Part shown: one piece after another, positions 35,503 to 44,423 of the stretch | Layout: every line of letters starts with the position of its first letter | Position numbering within the stretch: position 1 is the stretch's first letter | NCBI RefSeq assembly: GCF_000154725.1 | Contig: NZ_DS544873.1 | Span: 1,705,661 to 1,769,660, forward strand | DNA: 64,000 bases | Reading direction: 5' to 3' | Source of the DNA: Kordia algicida OT-1 | GTDB lineage: Bacteria > Bacteroidota > Bacteroidia > Flavobacteriales > Flavobacteriaceae | Position numbers and translations under genes: made by a program | Notes under the pieces: generated by a model | The model's database searches: none | The model's input: only the letters and a program-made list of their open reading frames with translations | Told to the model about the DNA's origin: nothing

Positions 35503-36749
35503 ACCTCCTCATAAAATCCGCCACTATCATTGATTCAGCGAGCGAACATCATCGTGCTACAAAAGATATTTTGATAGAAAACGGAGTTATTACACAAATT
35601 GCCAATTCCATAGAAAACTCAAACGATTATGAAACCATTTCGCTTGAAAACCTCCATGTTTCACAAGGTTGGTTTGACAGCAGTGTAAGTTTGGGCGAAC
35701 CAGGATTTGAAGAACGTGAAACAATCGAAAACGGTTTAAAAACAGCTGCAAAAAGTGGTTTTACGGCAATTGCGGTGAATCCGAATGCAAATCCGATTGC
35801 AGACACAAAAGCTGATATTGCTTTTTTAAAAAGTAATGCGCATGGAAATGCAGTCAGCCTCTACCCGATTGGCGCGCTGACAACGAACAGCGAAAGTGTT
35901 GATCTTGCCGAATTGTTTGATATGAAAAATGCTGGAGCGATTGCTTTTGGCGATTATCAAAAAGCGATTTCGAATCCGAATTTGCTAAAAATCGCCTTAT
36001 TATATGCCGCAAATTTTGATGGTTTGGTCATGTCGTTTCCACAAGAAGATAAAATTGTTGGTAAAGGAATTGTCAATGAAGGACACAATAGCACACGTCT
36101 TGGTTTAAAAGGAATTCCCGCTTTGGCTGAAGAATTACACGTAGCGCGTGATTTATTTTTGTTGGAATATACCAACGGAAAACTACACATTCCGACGATT
36201 TCAACCGCAAAATCAGTAGCACTAATTCGCGAAGCAAAACAAAAAGGATTGAACGTAAGTTGTTCGGTTGCCATTCATAATTTGGTCATGACAGATGATG
36301 AATTGGAAGAATTTGAAACTAATTACAAAGTATTGCCACCGTTGCGTACCGAAAGTGACCGTAAAGCGTTGATTGAAGGTTTGCAAGACGGAACAATTGA
36401 CATGATTACTTCCGATCACAATCCAATTGATGTAGAACATAAAAAAGTAGAATTTGACAACGCAATGTACGGAACCATTGGTTTGGAAAGTGCTTTTGGC
36501 GCGTTGCAAACTATTTTTGATACCGACAAAACCGTTGAATTGTTAACTGCTGGAAAAGAACGTTTTGGTGTAGAAACTTCCCAAATTACAGAAGGACAAT
36601 TGGCAAATTTGACACTTTTCAATCCAGAAGGAAACTACACATTTACCCAAGATCACATTCACAGTACGTCTCAAAATTCAGCGTTTTTAGGAAAAAAGTT
36701 AAAAGGAACTGTGTACGGAATCATTCATAAGCATCAAAAAATAGTGTAA
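35499..36749 (+). CDS. Dihydroorotase-like protein, probably non-catalytic
   Basis: A 416-residue amidohydrolase-fold protein of the dihydroorotase class. The signature D-x-H-x-H-x-R-E-P-G reads D60-S-S62-V-S64-L-G66-E-P-G69, so both zinc histidines and the substrate arginine are lost; the lysine normally carboxylated is also absent (AGAIAFGDY). TSDHNP near 306-311 is kept. This resembles the inactive PyrC-prime partners of aspartate carbamoyltransferase. It is translationally coupled to the BatA-like gene. A true pyrC should exist elsewhere. Confidence 0.85.
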   Translation: MNLLIKSATIIDSASEHHRATKDILIENGVITQIANSIENSNDYETISLENLHVSQGWFDSSVSLGEPGFEERETIENGLKTAAKSGFTAIAVNPNANPIADTKADIAFLKSNAHGNAVSLYPIGALTTNSESVDLAELFDMKNAGAIAFGDYQKAISNPNLLKIALLYAANFDGLVMSFPQEDKIVGKGIVNEGHNSTRLGLKGIPALAEELHVARDLFLLEYTNGKLHIPTISTAKSVALIREAKQKGLNVSCSVAIHNLVMTDDELEEFETNYKVLPPLRTESDRKALIEGLQDGTIDMITSDHNPIDVEHKKVEFDNAMYGTIGLESAFGALQTIFDTDKTVELLTAGKERFGVETSQITEGQLANLTLFNPEGNYTFTQDHIHSTSQNSAFLGKKLKGTVYGIIHKHQKIV

Positions 36750-36751
36750 TT

Positions 36752-37078
36752 ATGGAGCAAAAAACAATCGACGAAGGCAGACAAACTGCTATTATTTCAT
36801 ACATTACTATTATCGGATTGGTCATTGCTATTTCGATGAATGTAGAAACTAAAAACGAATTTGCACGCATGCATATTCGCCAATCTTTAGGATTAAATAT
36901 TTTATTTTACATCATTTCATTTTTTATCGGCTATTTCAATAGTCTGATGATTTCCGGATCATTTTACGTGTTTTTTATCGTACTTTGGGTTTTCGGACTT
37001 ACCAACGCAATTCAACGCGAATACAAGCCAATTCCGCTTTTGGGCGATTATTTTCAAGATTGGTTCAAATCTGTTTAA
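36752..37078 (+). CDS. DUF4870/Tic20-like membrane protein
   Basis: A 108-residue protein with three to four hydrophobic segments (about 13-29, 46-66, 70-85), the ARMHIRQSLGLNI motif and a closing PIPLLGDYFQDWF, characteristic of DUF4870-like small membrane proteins. It starts 2 bases after the dihydroorotase-like stop, third gene of the operon. Function unknown. Confidence 0.75.
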   Translation: MEQKTIDEGRQTAIISYITIIGLVIAISMNVETKNEFARMHIRQSLGLNILFYIISFFIGYFNSLMISGSFYVFFIVLWVFGLTNAIQREYKPIPLLGDYFQDWFKSV

Positions 37079-37090
37079 AACCTTATTTTC

Positions 37091-37744
37091 ATGCAAACTA
37101 AAAAATTATCACTTCATCATATTATTAGAGTTCCAAAAACAGCAACGGAGCAATCACCTGTCATTATTTTATTTCACGGTTATGGAAGTAATGAGGAAGA
37201 TTTATTTTCGTTTGCTGCCGAATTACCAGAAGATATTTTTGTGGTTTCTGCGCGTGCACCAAGAGATTTGCAACCGTACGGATATTCTTGGTATGACATT
37301 CATTACACAGCAACTGAAAAAATAAGCAACGACGAACAAGCGATTGAATCGAGAGATATTGTTGCGACTTTTATTGATGAAGTTGTGCAAAATTATCCTG
37401 TAGATGCTTCTAATGTAACGCTTTTAGGATTTAGTCAAGGAACAATTTTGAGTTACGCAGTTGCGTTTACCTATCCTGAAAAAGTAAAAAATGTAATTGC
37501 GCTTAGCGGATATTTGAATCATAACATCTTTGAGGTCAGCGATAGCAAAGATTACAGTCATTTAAATTTTTACTGTTCGCACGGAAGTGTCGATCAAGTC
37601 ATTCCCGTAGATGCAGCACGTTTGATTACGCCGTTTATGGAATCGCATAATTTGAAGCATGTGTACGAAGAATATCCTGTAGGACATGGCGTTGCGCCAC
37701 AAAACTTCTATTCTTTTAAATCTTGGTTGGAGAAGTTGCTTTAA
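37091..37744 (+). CDS. Alpha/beta-hydrolase, carboxylesterase/phospholipase type
   Basis: A 217-residue cytosolic serine hydrolase of the YpfH/carboxylesterase group. The oxyanion segment LFHGYGSNEEDL (28-39), nucleophile S115 in GFSQG, acid in GSVDQVIP (about D173) and histidine in PVGHGV (about 198) are visible. It starts 12 bases after the preceding gene and closes the four-gene operon. The substrate is not predictable. Confidence 0.85.
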   Translation: MQTKKLSLHHIIRVPKTATEQSPVIILFHGYGSNEEDLFSFAAELPEDIFVVSARAPRDLQPYGYSWYDIHYTATEKISNDEQAIESRDIVATFIDEVVQNYPVDASNVTLLGFSQGTILSYAVAFTYPEKVKNVIALSGYLNHNIFEVSDSKDYSHLNFYCSHGSVDQVIPVDAARLITPFMESHNLKHVYEEYPVGHGVAPQNFYSFKSWLEKLL

Positions 37745-37835
37745 AAATCTTTATTAGTTGATGCATTAATTTGAAGATTTGAGAATGATTTTTATTCCTT
37801 TTGTAAAACAGTTATCAATAAACGTAACTTCGTTT

Positions 37836-38318
37836 ATGAGACAAATTGTAAAAACATTGCTGCTACTTCTAGTTTTAGCTTCTTGTAACAATGAAAAAAT
37901 TCGTGAAATGGAAGATCAAATTGAAGTTTATAAAAAGGATATTGCAAGCTTAAAACAGCAAAATAAAATACTAAAAGATTCTCTAAATTATAGAACCTAC
38001 GAAAAACTAAAGAATACTTTGGTGTCTTGTTTTCCCGTTGAAAAAGATGTTTTTGTAGGCAAATCTAATACCATAATAGTCCAATTTTATGAAAATTGGA
38101 AATTACCTCCATATGATGTATATCAAGTCACTAAAAATGGCAAAGAAGTCAAGAAAGATTTGATTTTAAAAGATCAGACAGGTTTTTATTATGAAATTGA
38201 TTTTCACCCAAATACAATACAAGAAGATTTATTAGAACTTGAAACCGTATTCAAAATTGATAGTCAACCACTTGTTATAAAATCACGCGTCAATTTTGAT
38301 GTAAAATATAAAAAGTGA
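37836..38318 (+). CDS. Coiled-coil lipoprotein
   Basis: A 160-residue lipoprotein. The ATG at 37836 gives a compact signal peptide with lipobox LVLASC (residue about 17); the open frame further upstream to 37779 is filler. A short coiled coil (EKIREMEDQIEVYKKDIASL) precedes an unrecognised beta-rich domain. It ends directly against the convergent gene starting at 38319. Function unknown. Confidence 0.65.
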   Translation: MRQIVKTLLLLLVLASCNNEKIREMEDQIEVYKKDIASLKQQNKILKDSLNYRTYEKLKNTLVSCFPVEKDVFVGKSNTIIVQFYENWKLPPYDVYQVTKNGKEVKKDLILKDQTGFYYEIDFHPNTIQEDLLELETVFKIDSQPLVIKSRVNFDVKYKK

Positions 38319-38954
38319 CTACTGCAAATGTTGCCGATTGCTACTTTTATAAAACAAGTCTGTGAAGTATGGGAAATTGTCTGAAACAAATAATTTGATA
38401 CGTTTGCTTTTTTTGCATTCTTCGAGTGTTCCGCAAGGCAAACTATCTTTGTGTAAAATAGTTTCAACTTTGTAATTTTCTCCTTTAAAAGTATAATTTG
38501 CATGAATGCGAATATAGTTTGGATATGTGGGATTGATGCTTTCAATTTCGCCAAACATTTTAGTGTAACTTTTAAAAGCAACATTACGAGTTATGGGACG
38601 ACTTGTGATGAGAATTTTAGAGGATTCTAAGTTATTCGGATCATATTTTACGGCATAATACGCACCAATAATTGGTTTTCCATTTCGGACTTCACTATTT
38701 CCCGGAGAACTTTCAGAAGGACCAGTAGCTTTTATCCAATTTCCTTTGTGATAATATGTATAATGAATTGTTTTATGATCGCTATTGCGTCTTGTTACGA
38801 TTCTAGAGACTTTTCCAACCGTAATAATTCCGTTTTTATCCAATTGATCGTTTTCTTCTTGTCGATTCTTATAAAAATAAAAAATCAACAAAATAATTAC
38901 GGCAATAAAAAGTCCTGCTTTTGTTTTTTCAGACATGCTAAAACTTCTATTCAT
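38319..38954 (-). CDS. Membrane-anchored hypothetical protein
   Basis: A 211-residue protein with one N-terminal hydrophobic segment (about 13-29) and a soluble domain containing GKVSRIVTRRNSDHKTIHYTYYHKGNWIKATGP and AYYAVKYDPNNLESSKI, a layout similar to DUF3592-type membrane proteins, though I cannot confirm the family. The ATG at 38936 (MSEKTKAG) is an equally good start. It may belong to one unit with the gene at 39026-39547, separated by an 8-base tandem repeat. Confidence 0.6.
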   Translation of the reverse strand: MNRSFSMSEKTKAGLFIAVIILLIFYFYKNRQEENDQLDKNGIITVGKVSRIVTRRNSDHKTIHYTYYHKGNWIKATGPSESSPGNSEVRNGKPIIGAYYAVKYDPNNLESSKILITSRPITRNVAFKSYTKMFGEIESINPTYPNYIRIHANYTFKGENYKVETILHKDSLPCGTLEECKKSKRIKLFVSDNFPYFTDLFYKSSNRQHLQ

Positions 38955-38978
38955 ACATCAAAAAATCATCAAACTCAC

Positions 38979-39018
38979 ACATTAATACATTGATACATTG
39001 ATACATTAGCACATTAAA
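38979..39018. repeat. 8-base tandem repeat (ACATTGAT-like)
   Basis: Five adjacent 8-base units: ACATTAAT, ACATTGAT twice, ACATTAGC, ACATTAAA. It lies between two minus-strand genes. Confidence 0.7.
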
Positions 39019-39025
39019 ACTTCCC

Positions 39026-39547
39026 TTAATAGCGTTGATACAATACTTCACGTACCAATTCAAACTTCAGTTTTTTATCTTTATCGATTTCGTATTCAAG
39101 TAGCATTTCTCCCCAATAAGTTCCATCAGAAAAACTACATAAAACCCATTTGTGGTTGATGACTTTTACTTTATCAACTGCCATAAACTTTCCGCCTGTT
39201 CCATCAAAAGGCACTAAAGGATTGTTGGCTGAAGCTGAATTTAAATCGTATATAGCATCTGTAATTTCTTGTGAAAGCTTGTCCGTTTCAAAATTATATT
39301 CATCAAAATACGCCAACGCTTCCCCATTATTTTTTAGAGAAAAATAGCTTAAATCTAAGTTTTCATTGATTAAGATTTCCATCGTGTCTTTATAAGCAGT
39401 CACGTCATTTTTTAGGCTTTCAGTTTTCTCGCGCAACTTTTCTATTTTTTCATTTTGCTGCTTGTACATTTTATTCATACTCACATATTGATATATTGCC
39501 AATAAGGCAAGAAATATAATCGTAAACAATAGAATTCTCTTTCTCAT
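39026..39547 (-). CDS. Membrane-anchored coiled-coil protein
   Basis: A 173-residue protein with a signal anchor (about 4-22), a coiled coil (KQQNEKIEKLREKTESLKN) and a C-terminal domain with FVAVDKVKVINHKWVLCSFSDGTYWGEM-like strands. The anchored periplasmic layout is clear; the family is not one I can name with confidence. It lies 15 bases downstream of the metallo-hydrolase gene and is probably co-transcribed with it. Confidence 0.6.
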   Translation of the reverse strand: MRKRILLFTIIFLALLAIYQYVSMNKMYKQQNEKIEKLREKTESLKNDVTAYKDTMEILINENLDLSYFSLKNNGEALAYFDEYNFETDKLSQEITDAIYDLNSASANNPLVPFDGTGGKFMAVDKVKVINHKWVLCSFSDGTYWGEMLLEYEIDKDKKLKFELVREVLYQRY

Positions 39548-39562
39548 TCTGTGCTATTTTTT

Positions 39563-40327
39563 TTAAATCGTAATCGTTAATGTATCGTACGCCAAAAATA
39601 CGTTTTCTGGCAGTTTTTCGGAAACTTCTGCATGAAAACCTAGCAAATGACTTATGTGCGTCAAATATGCTTTTTCTGGTTGAATTTCTGCAATAAACTC
39701 CAAAGCTTCTTCAAGTGAAAAATGTGAAATATGTTCTTCTATTCGCAACGCATTCACAACAAGCACTTTTAAACCTTTTAGTTTGTCACGTTCTTCCGCT
39801 TCCATTGTTTTGACATCGGTTAAATACGCAAAATTGTCAAATCGATAGCCAAAAACCTGCAATTTGTAATGCCAAGCATTGATTGGCATTACCGTGACTC
39901 CTTGCAATTGAAACGGTTCGTTGTTCTTTACTTCATATTGTATAACGCCAGGCGCGCCAGGATATTTGTTTTCTGTGCGAAAAATATAATCAAACCGCTT
40001 TTTAAATTCTCCAAATACACGTTTGTGTGCATACATCGGAATATCGCCTTGACGAAAATAAAACGGTCTGATGTCGTCTAAACCAGCAGTATGATCGGCG
40101 TGTTCGTGCGTAAAAAGAATTCCATCAATTTTATTACAATTTGCACGTAACATTTGCTGACGAAAATCGGGTCCGCAATCTATTACATATACTGCGTCAT
40201 CCCAAGAAATTAAGATAGATACGCGCAAACGTTTATCGCGAAAATCATCACTCAAACACACAGGATGATTACTTCCAATAATTGGAATTCCTTGAGAAGT
40301 TCCGGTTCCTAAAAAAGTTACTTGCAT
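39563..40327 (-). CDS. MBL-fold metal-dependent hydrolase (PhnP-like)
   Basis: A 254-residue metallo-beta-lactamase-fold protein. TFLGTGTSQGIPIIG at the N-terminus, FTHEHADHTAGLDDIRP with the H-x-H-x-D-H site, and late LTHISH match the PhnP/phosphodiesterase group of cyclic-phosphate or nucleic-acid hydrolases. The ATG at 40327 starts right at the conserved strand; the frame continues to 40369 without conservation. The substrate is unknown. Confidence 0.88.
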   Translation of the reverse strand: MQVTFLGTGTSQGIPIIGSNHPVCLSDDFRDKRLRVSILISWDDAVYVIDCGPDFRQQMLRANCNKIDGILFTHEHADHTAGLDDIRPFYFRQGDIPMYAHKRVFGEFKKRFDYIFRTENKYPGAPGVIQYEVKNNEPFQLQGVTVMPINAWHYKLQVFGYRFDNFAYLTDVKTMEAEERDKLKGLKVLVVNALRIEEHISHFSLEEALEFIAEIQPEKAYLTHISHLLGFHAEVSEKLPENVFLAYDTLTITI

Positions 40328-40463
40328 CGTTTTGCTTGATAGTTTGTTAAGAATTAGACCGTTTTGCATTATTTTGCATGCATTTTACCGACTATTCTTC
40401 AAATTTAACTGATTATTTAACAAAAAACCTCAAATATTTAGTTCAAAAAAAAATCTGAATGTT

Positions 40464-40471
40464 TATTTTTG
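40464..40471 (+). promoter_or_regulatory. -7 box TATTTTTG for the 40495 gene
   Basis: A perfect TAnnTTTG match 23 bases before the ATG at 40495. It shows that an upstream ATG at 40459 cannot be the start, as it would precede the promoter box. Confidence 0.55.
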
Positions 40472-40494
40472 TAGTAAACAAATTCAAACTACGC

Positions 40495-41952
40495 ATGGCT
40501 ATTGTCTACAAAGGTGACACGAATATAGAAAATGTACCTTCTATCAAAGCGAAAGCATTACGAATTAATTTAAACAGTCAAATCTACGGAACATTTGCAG
40601 AAATTGGTGCTGGGCAAGAAACGGTTCGTCATTTTTTTAGGTCTGGTGGCGCTTCAGGTACCATTGCAAAGGCAATGAGTGCGTATGATAAAGACTTTAG
40701 TGATGCCATTTATGGCGTTGAAAGTGATCGTCGTTATGTGACGGAAGCACGTTTGAAAAAGATGCTTTCGCATGAAATGAAATTATTGGAAGATCGAATT
40801 CATCGTGAAAAACATCCTGATAAAATGTTCTTTTGCTTTGCCAATACGGTGGCAACGATTGATTTCGCTAAAAAATACAAAGGTCATGGTTGGATGGGAA
40901 TTAAATATCAAATTGATCCATCGCAAGAATATAACGAAATTATTCTGCATGTTCGTTTCCATGAAAATGATGCAAAACTACAGCAAGAAACACTAGGAAT
41001 TATGGGTGTAAACCTGATTCATGGTGCTTTTTATAAATACAACAATCCGAAACATTTACTAAAATATTTGTACGATCATATTGATAAAGATAAGATTGAG
41101 ATTGATACGATAAATTTTTCTGGACCACAATTTGAAGAAGTCGATAACCGCTTAATGAGTTTGCAACTCTTGAAAAACGGCATGACAGAAGCCGTAATTT
41201 TTGGACCTGATGGAAATAATATCCTTCCTGCGCGTTTGCTTTACAAAAAGAATGTATTGGCACTTCGCGGAAGTTTTCGTCCTGTAACGAAGGTTAATAT
41301 GGACATGTTTCAAAAATCGTATGATATTTTTATTCGTGAGAATAAGGTTGATGTCGATAAAACGGTAGTATTGTTTGAAATTACACTGTCTAACCTTCGT
41401 GCAGAAGGAGAAATTGACGAACAAGATTTTATGGACAGAGCACAATTGCTCGGTTCGCTTGGACAAACTGTGATGATTTCCAATTTTAAAGAATATTATC
41501 GTTTGGTAGAATATTTCTCCAACTATACAAAAGAACGTATGGCGTTGACTATGGGCGTTAATAATTTGGTTGACATTTTTGATGAGAAATATTATCGTCA
41601 CGTAAGTGGTGGAATTTTGGAAGCGTTTGGAAAACTATTCTATAAAGATTTAAAAGTATACTTATATCCAATGCGTCGTAAGGAAACGGGCGAATTGGTA
41701 AATAGCAATAACTTAAAAGTACATCCACGAATGAAAGAATTGTATAAATTCTTTAAATACAACGGAAAAGTGGTTGATATTTTTGACTTTGATAATAGCA
41801 TTTTAGATATTTTCTCTAGAAAAGTACTAAAAATGATTGCAGATAACGAAGAAGGTTGGGAAGAAATGTTACCTGATGGAGTCGCAAAAATCATTAAAGA
41901 GAAAAACTTGTTTGGGTATTTACAACAAAACGAATTGATTGAAAATAAATAG
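40495..41952 (+). CDS. Large conserved cytosolic protein of Bacteroidota
   Basis: A 485-residue soluble protein starting MAIVYKGDTNIENVPSIKAK with conserved LNSQIYGTFAEIGAGQETVRHFFRSGGASGT and AYDKDFSDAIYG blocks. I have seen this family labelled nicotinate-nucleotide adenylyltransferase or even TonB receptor in databases; I see no (H/T)xGH nucleotidyltransferase motif or barrel to support either, so I leave it unnamed. Monocistronic, with promoter and terminator. Confidence 0.8.
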   Translation: MAIVYKGDTNIENVPSIKAKALRINLNSQIYGTFAEIGAGQETVRHFFRSGGASGTIAKAMSAYDKDFSDAIYGVESDRRYVTEARLKKMLSHEMKLLEDRIHREKHPDKMFFCFANTVATIDFAKKYKGHGWMGIKYQIDPSQEYNEIILHVRFHENDAKLQQETLGIMGVNLIHGAFYKYNNPKHLLKYLYDHIDKDKIEIDTINFSGPQFEEVDNRLMSLQLLKNGMTEAVIFGPDGNNILPARLLYKKNVLALRGSFRPVTKVNMDMFQKSYDIFIRENKVDVDKTVVLFEITLSNLRAEGEIDEQDFMDRAQLLGSLGQTVMISNFKEYYRLVEYFSNYTKERMALTMGVNNLVDIFDEKYYRHVSGGILEAFGKLFYKDLKVYLYPMRRKETGELVNSNNLKVHPRMKELYKFFKYNGKVVDIFDFDNSILDIFSRKVLKMIADNEEGWEEMLPDGVAKIIKEKNLFGYLQQNELIENK

Positions 41953-41955
41953 TAT

Positions 41956-41985
41956 AAAAAAAGCTCCTTTTCAGGAGCTTTTTTT
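41956..41985. terminator. Bidirectional Rho-independent terminator
   Basis: AAAAAGCTCC/GGAGCTTTTT stem with a 6-base loop and T runs on both strands, between convergent genes. Confidence 0.85.
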
Positions 41986-42021
41986 ATGTCTTGTCTTTAA
42001 AACTAAATTTTTTAATCTTGC

Positions 42022-43530
42022 TTATTGTCGTACCAATCTTCTGGTAACAAGAGTTTCTTCAACTGTTTTAATTTTTAGAATGTAAACGCCACTAGGTAAA
42101 TTAGAAATATCTAAAGTTGCTTTATTTTCCATGTCTTTCGTGAATATTTTTTTCCCTTCTAAATTAAAAAGACTGATTTCGTCTAATCGTACATTTTCAT
42201 TAAAAATAATGGTTCCGCCTGAAGGATTTGGATAGAAAACAACCGCATTTTTATGCAATAAAGTATCTTCTACACTAAGTACAGGCTTGAATTCATACGT
42301 ACGCACATGACCTGAATTTGAGCCATTTGCATCATTATTTATTGCAGAAACAGCTAGAAATGTTCCATCATTGCTCAAACTCACTCTGTAACCTGATTTG
42401 TCACCTTCGGCTTCTCCTTCAATATCAGTTCCTATTTGTTCCCAAATAGTATTCTCGTATTTATATACTTCTACATATCCGGCATTGTTTCCACTTCCAT
42501 CGTTATTTATTCCAGAAACAGCTAGCACAGTACCATTATCATTTAAACTTGAAGAATAACCAAAGAGATCGCCTGCAGCTTCTCCGTAAATATCACTTCC
42601 TAGTTGTGTCCAAGTGTTATTTATATATCTATAAATGCTTATATATCCGGAATTGCTTCCATTATCGTCGTTAAATGGTGCTCCAATGGCTACCGTAGTT
42701 CCATCATCATTTAAACTTACAGACCAACCAAAATTATCTAGATCGGATCTTCCTAGAATATCACTTCCCACTTGTGTCCAAGCATTATTATCATATCGAT
42801 ATATTTTTACTTGACCTGTATTGGAACCATTTGCATCATTAAATGGTGCCGCAATGGCGATGATACTTCCATCAGAACTTATACTCAATCTTCTTCCAAA
42901 ATAATCAAATTCTGCATCACCATAAATGCTATTTCCAAGTTGCGTCCAAGTTCCATTTACATTTTCAAATACGCGTACATGACCTGCAGAATCATTTCCA
43001 TTGTTATCGTGATAGCTCGCTCCGATAGCCACAATATTTCCATCACTACTTAAATCAATCGCTTCTCCAAATTGATTTCCAAAAGCTTCTCCTAGAATAT
43101 CATTTCCTATTTGTGACCAAGTACCGTTTATGTTTTCAAAGATTTTTACTTGTCCTGCATTAAAAAAATTAGCGTCATTTCCACTAGCACCAACAGCAAT
43201 GACACTTCCGTCATCACTTATGGCAACAGCTTTTCCCATAAAATTCTCTGTAGCATCACCATCAATATCACTTCCAATCTGCGTCCAAACATTTGCATTT
43301 TTTCCATATACACGTACATGTCCAGATTCATTTCCGTTTCCATCATTTCGTGTAGCTCCAATTACAACAGTATTTCCATCAGCACTTAACGCCATAGACC
43401 AACCCGATTTATCATCGGCGGCTTCACCATCAATATCATCACCTATTTGTTGAAAGTCGAAGTCTTGAGAGTAGCCTGTAAAAAAGGTAGTTACTAGAAG
43501 CAACGGTAAGAGAAATATCTTTTTTTTCAT
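42022..43530 (-). CDS. T9SS-exported seven-bladed repeat protein
   Basis: A 502-residue exported protein: signal peptide from the ATG at 43530 (MKKKIFLLPLLLVTTFFTGYSQ), seven repeats of about 55 residues, each opening with a G-x-D-I-x-G-(E/D)-A-like phrase and containing a S-x-DG-x-x-(V/I)A(I/V)GA segment and N-D-x-N-G-x-N-x-G-x-(V/I), consistent with an FG-GAP-like propeller, then a type A T9SS sorting domain (VVFYPNPSGG to the end, with LPSGVYILKI). It should be secreted and attached at the surface. The ligand is unknown. Confidence 0.88.
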   Translation of the reverse strand: MKKKIFLLPLLLVTTFFTGYSQDFDFQQIGDDIDGEAADDKSGWSMALSADGNTVVIGATRNDGNGNESGHVRVYGKNANVWTQIGSDIDGDATENFMGKAVAISDDGSVIAVGASGNDANFFNAGQVKIFENINGTWSQIGNDILGEAFGNQFGEAIDLSSDGNIVAIGASYHDNNGNDSAGHVRVFENVNGTWTQLGNSIYGDAEFDYFGRRLSISSDGSIIAIAAPFNDANGSNTGQVKIYRYDNNAWTQVGSDILGRSDLDNFGWSVSLNDDGTTVAIGAPFNDDNGSNSGYISIYRYINNTWTQLGSDIYGEAAGDLFGYSSSLNDNGTVLAVSGINNDGSGNNAGYVEVYKYENTIWEQIGTDIEGEAEGDKSGYRVSLSNDGTFLAVSAINNDANGSNSGHVRTYEFKPVLSVEDTLLHKNAVVFYPNPSGGTIIFNENVRLDEISLFNLEGKKIFTKDMENKATLDISNLPSGVYILKIKTVEETLVTRRLVRQ

Positions 43531-43699
43531 ATCAATTATTCCTATCACAACAAACAATGCTGTGATTGATTTATAAAGTTTTATGAGGGAATTGAAAATA
43601 GGTTTTATATTTCTGAAAAGTAATCAATAATTTCTGCTCTTCAAAAAAATCTAAAAAGATATTCTTGTAATTACTCGAAGTAATGCTTTGCAGGAAAAC

Positions 43700-43727
43700 T
43701 TGTTCTGTTTTTTTATGTTTATTTTTG
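43700..43727 (+). promoter_or_regulatory. Promoter TTG-N17-TATTTTTG for the CIA30 gene
   Basis: TTG at 43700-43702 and TATTTTTG at 43720-43727, 14 bases before the ATG. Same spacing as at 23358-23385. Confidence 0.6.
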
Positions 43728-43740
43728 TAAAAAATAAGAG

Positions 43741-44223
43741 ATGACACTATTCGATTTTACTAAAACCAAAGATATTTCCAATTGGTATGTTGTGAATGAT
43801 AGCGTTATGGGCGGATTATCAGAAGGAAAATTTAGCCTAAATGAAGCTGGAAATGGTGTTTTTGAAGGAAACGTTTCGCTAGAAAATAATGGTGGCTTCT
43901 CCTCTATTCGTTATGAAATTGGCAACACCGATATTTCAGGAAAAGAAACGGTTTGTATTCGCCTGAAAGGTGATGGAAAAAAATATCAATTTCGCTTGAA
44001 GCAAAACAAAGATGATCGACATTCATACATTTCTATTTTTCAAACTTCAGGTGATTGGGAAACGATTGAAATTCCGTTAAATACTTTATATCCTACTTTT
44101 CGCGGTAAAAAGTTAGATATAGGAAATTTTTCTGCAAATTACATGGAGATGCTTGGTTTTTTGATTGGGAATAAGACGAAAGAACGTTTTCTATTGGAAT
44201 TGGATTATATTAGGTTGAAGTAG
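43741..44223 (+). CDS. CIA30-domain protein
   Basis: A 160-residue protein with the CIA30 (complex I intermediate-associated 30) galactose-binding-like fold: WYVVNDSVMGGLSEGKF, GNVSLENNGGFSSIR, VCIRLKGDGKKYQFRL and a terminal LLELDYIRL. Bacterial members are common and their role is not established; no complex I genes are nearby. Monocistronic, with a good promoter. A weak 7-base hairpin (ACAGACT/AGTCTGT, 44285-44312) follows the gene. Confidence 0.85.
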   Translation: MTLFDFTKTKDISNWYVVNDSVMGGLSEGKFSLNEAGNGVFEGNVSLENNGGFSSIRYEIGNTDISGKETVCIRLKGDGKKYQFRLKQNKDDRHSYISIFQTSGDWETIEIPLNTLYPTFRGKKLDIGNFSANYMEMLGFLIGNKTKERFLLELDYIRLK

Positions 44224-44357
44224 CGATTAAAGTCAAGAAGTAAGATTGCTTCACTTTTAGAATCTAGAACTTTTAAAATAAAAAACAGACTCCACTAAAA
44301 TGCAAAGTCTGTAAGTATATTTTTAAAAGTATTTCTAAAACTCGTCGTTTCAAAGAA

Positions 44358-44404
44358 GTTCTCGATACAACGAATCACAGATTCGTCACTCGAACAGACG
44401 ATTG
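44358..44404 (+). repeat. Dispersed intergenic hairpin repeat, copy B
   Basis: GTTCTCGATACA, 7-base stem ACGAATC/GATTCGT with loop ACA, then CACTCGAACAGACGATTG. Two stem pairs differ from copy A (30012) and both are compensated. Located between convergent genes. Confidence 0.8.
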
Positions 44405-44423
44405 AGGTTTTCAAATCTTCAAA

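Noticed and set aside
40495-41952. Annotation as nicotinate-nucleotide adenylyltransferase
   Set aside because: I see no nucleotidyltransferase signature; the label known to me from databases seems to be carried over without support.
44285-44312. Weak hairpin ACAGACT/AGTCTGT after the CIA30 gene as a terminator
   Set aside because: Only 7 pairs with a 14-base loop and a poor T tract; too weak to list as a feature.
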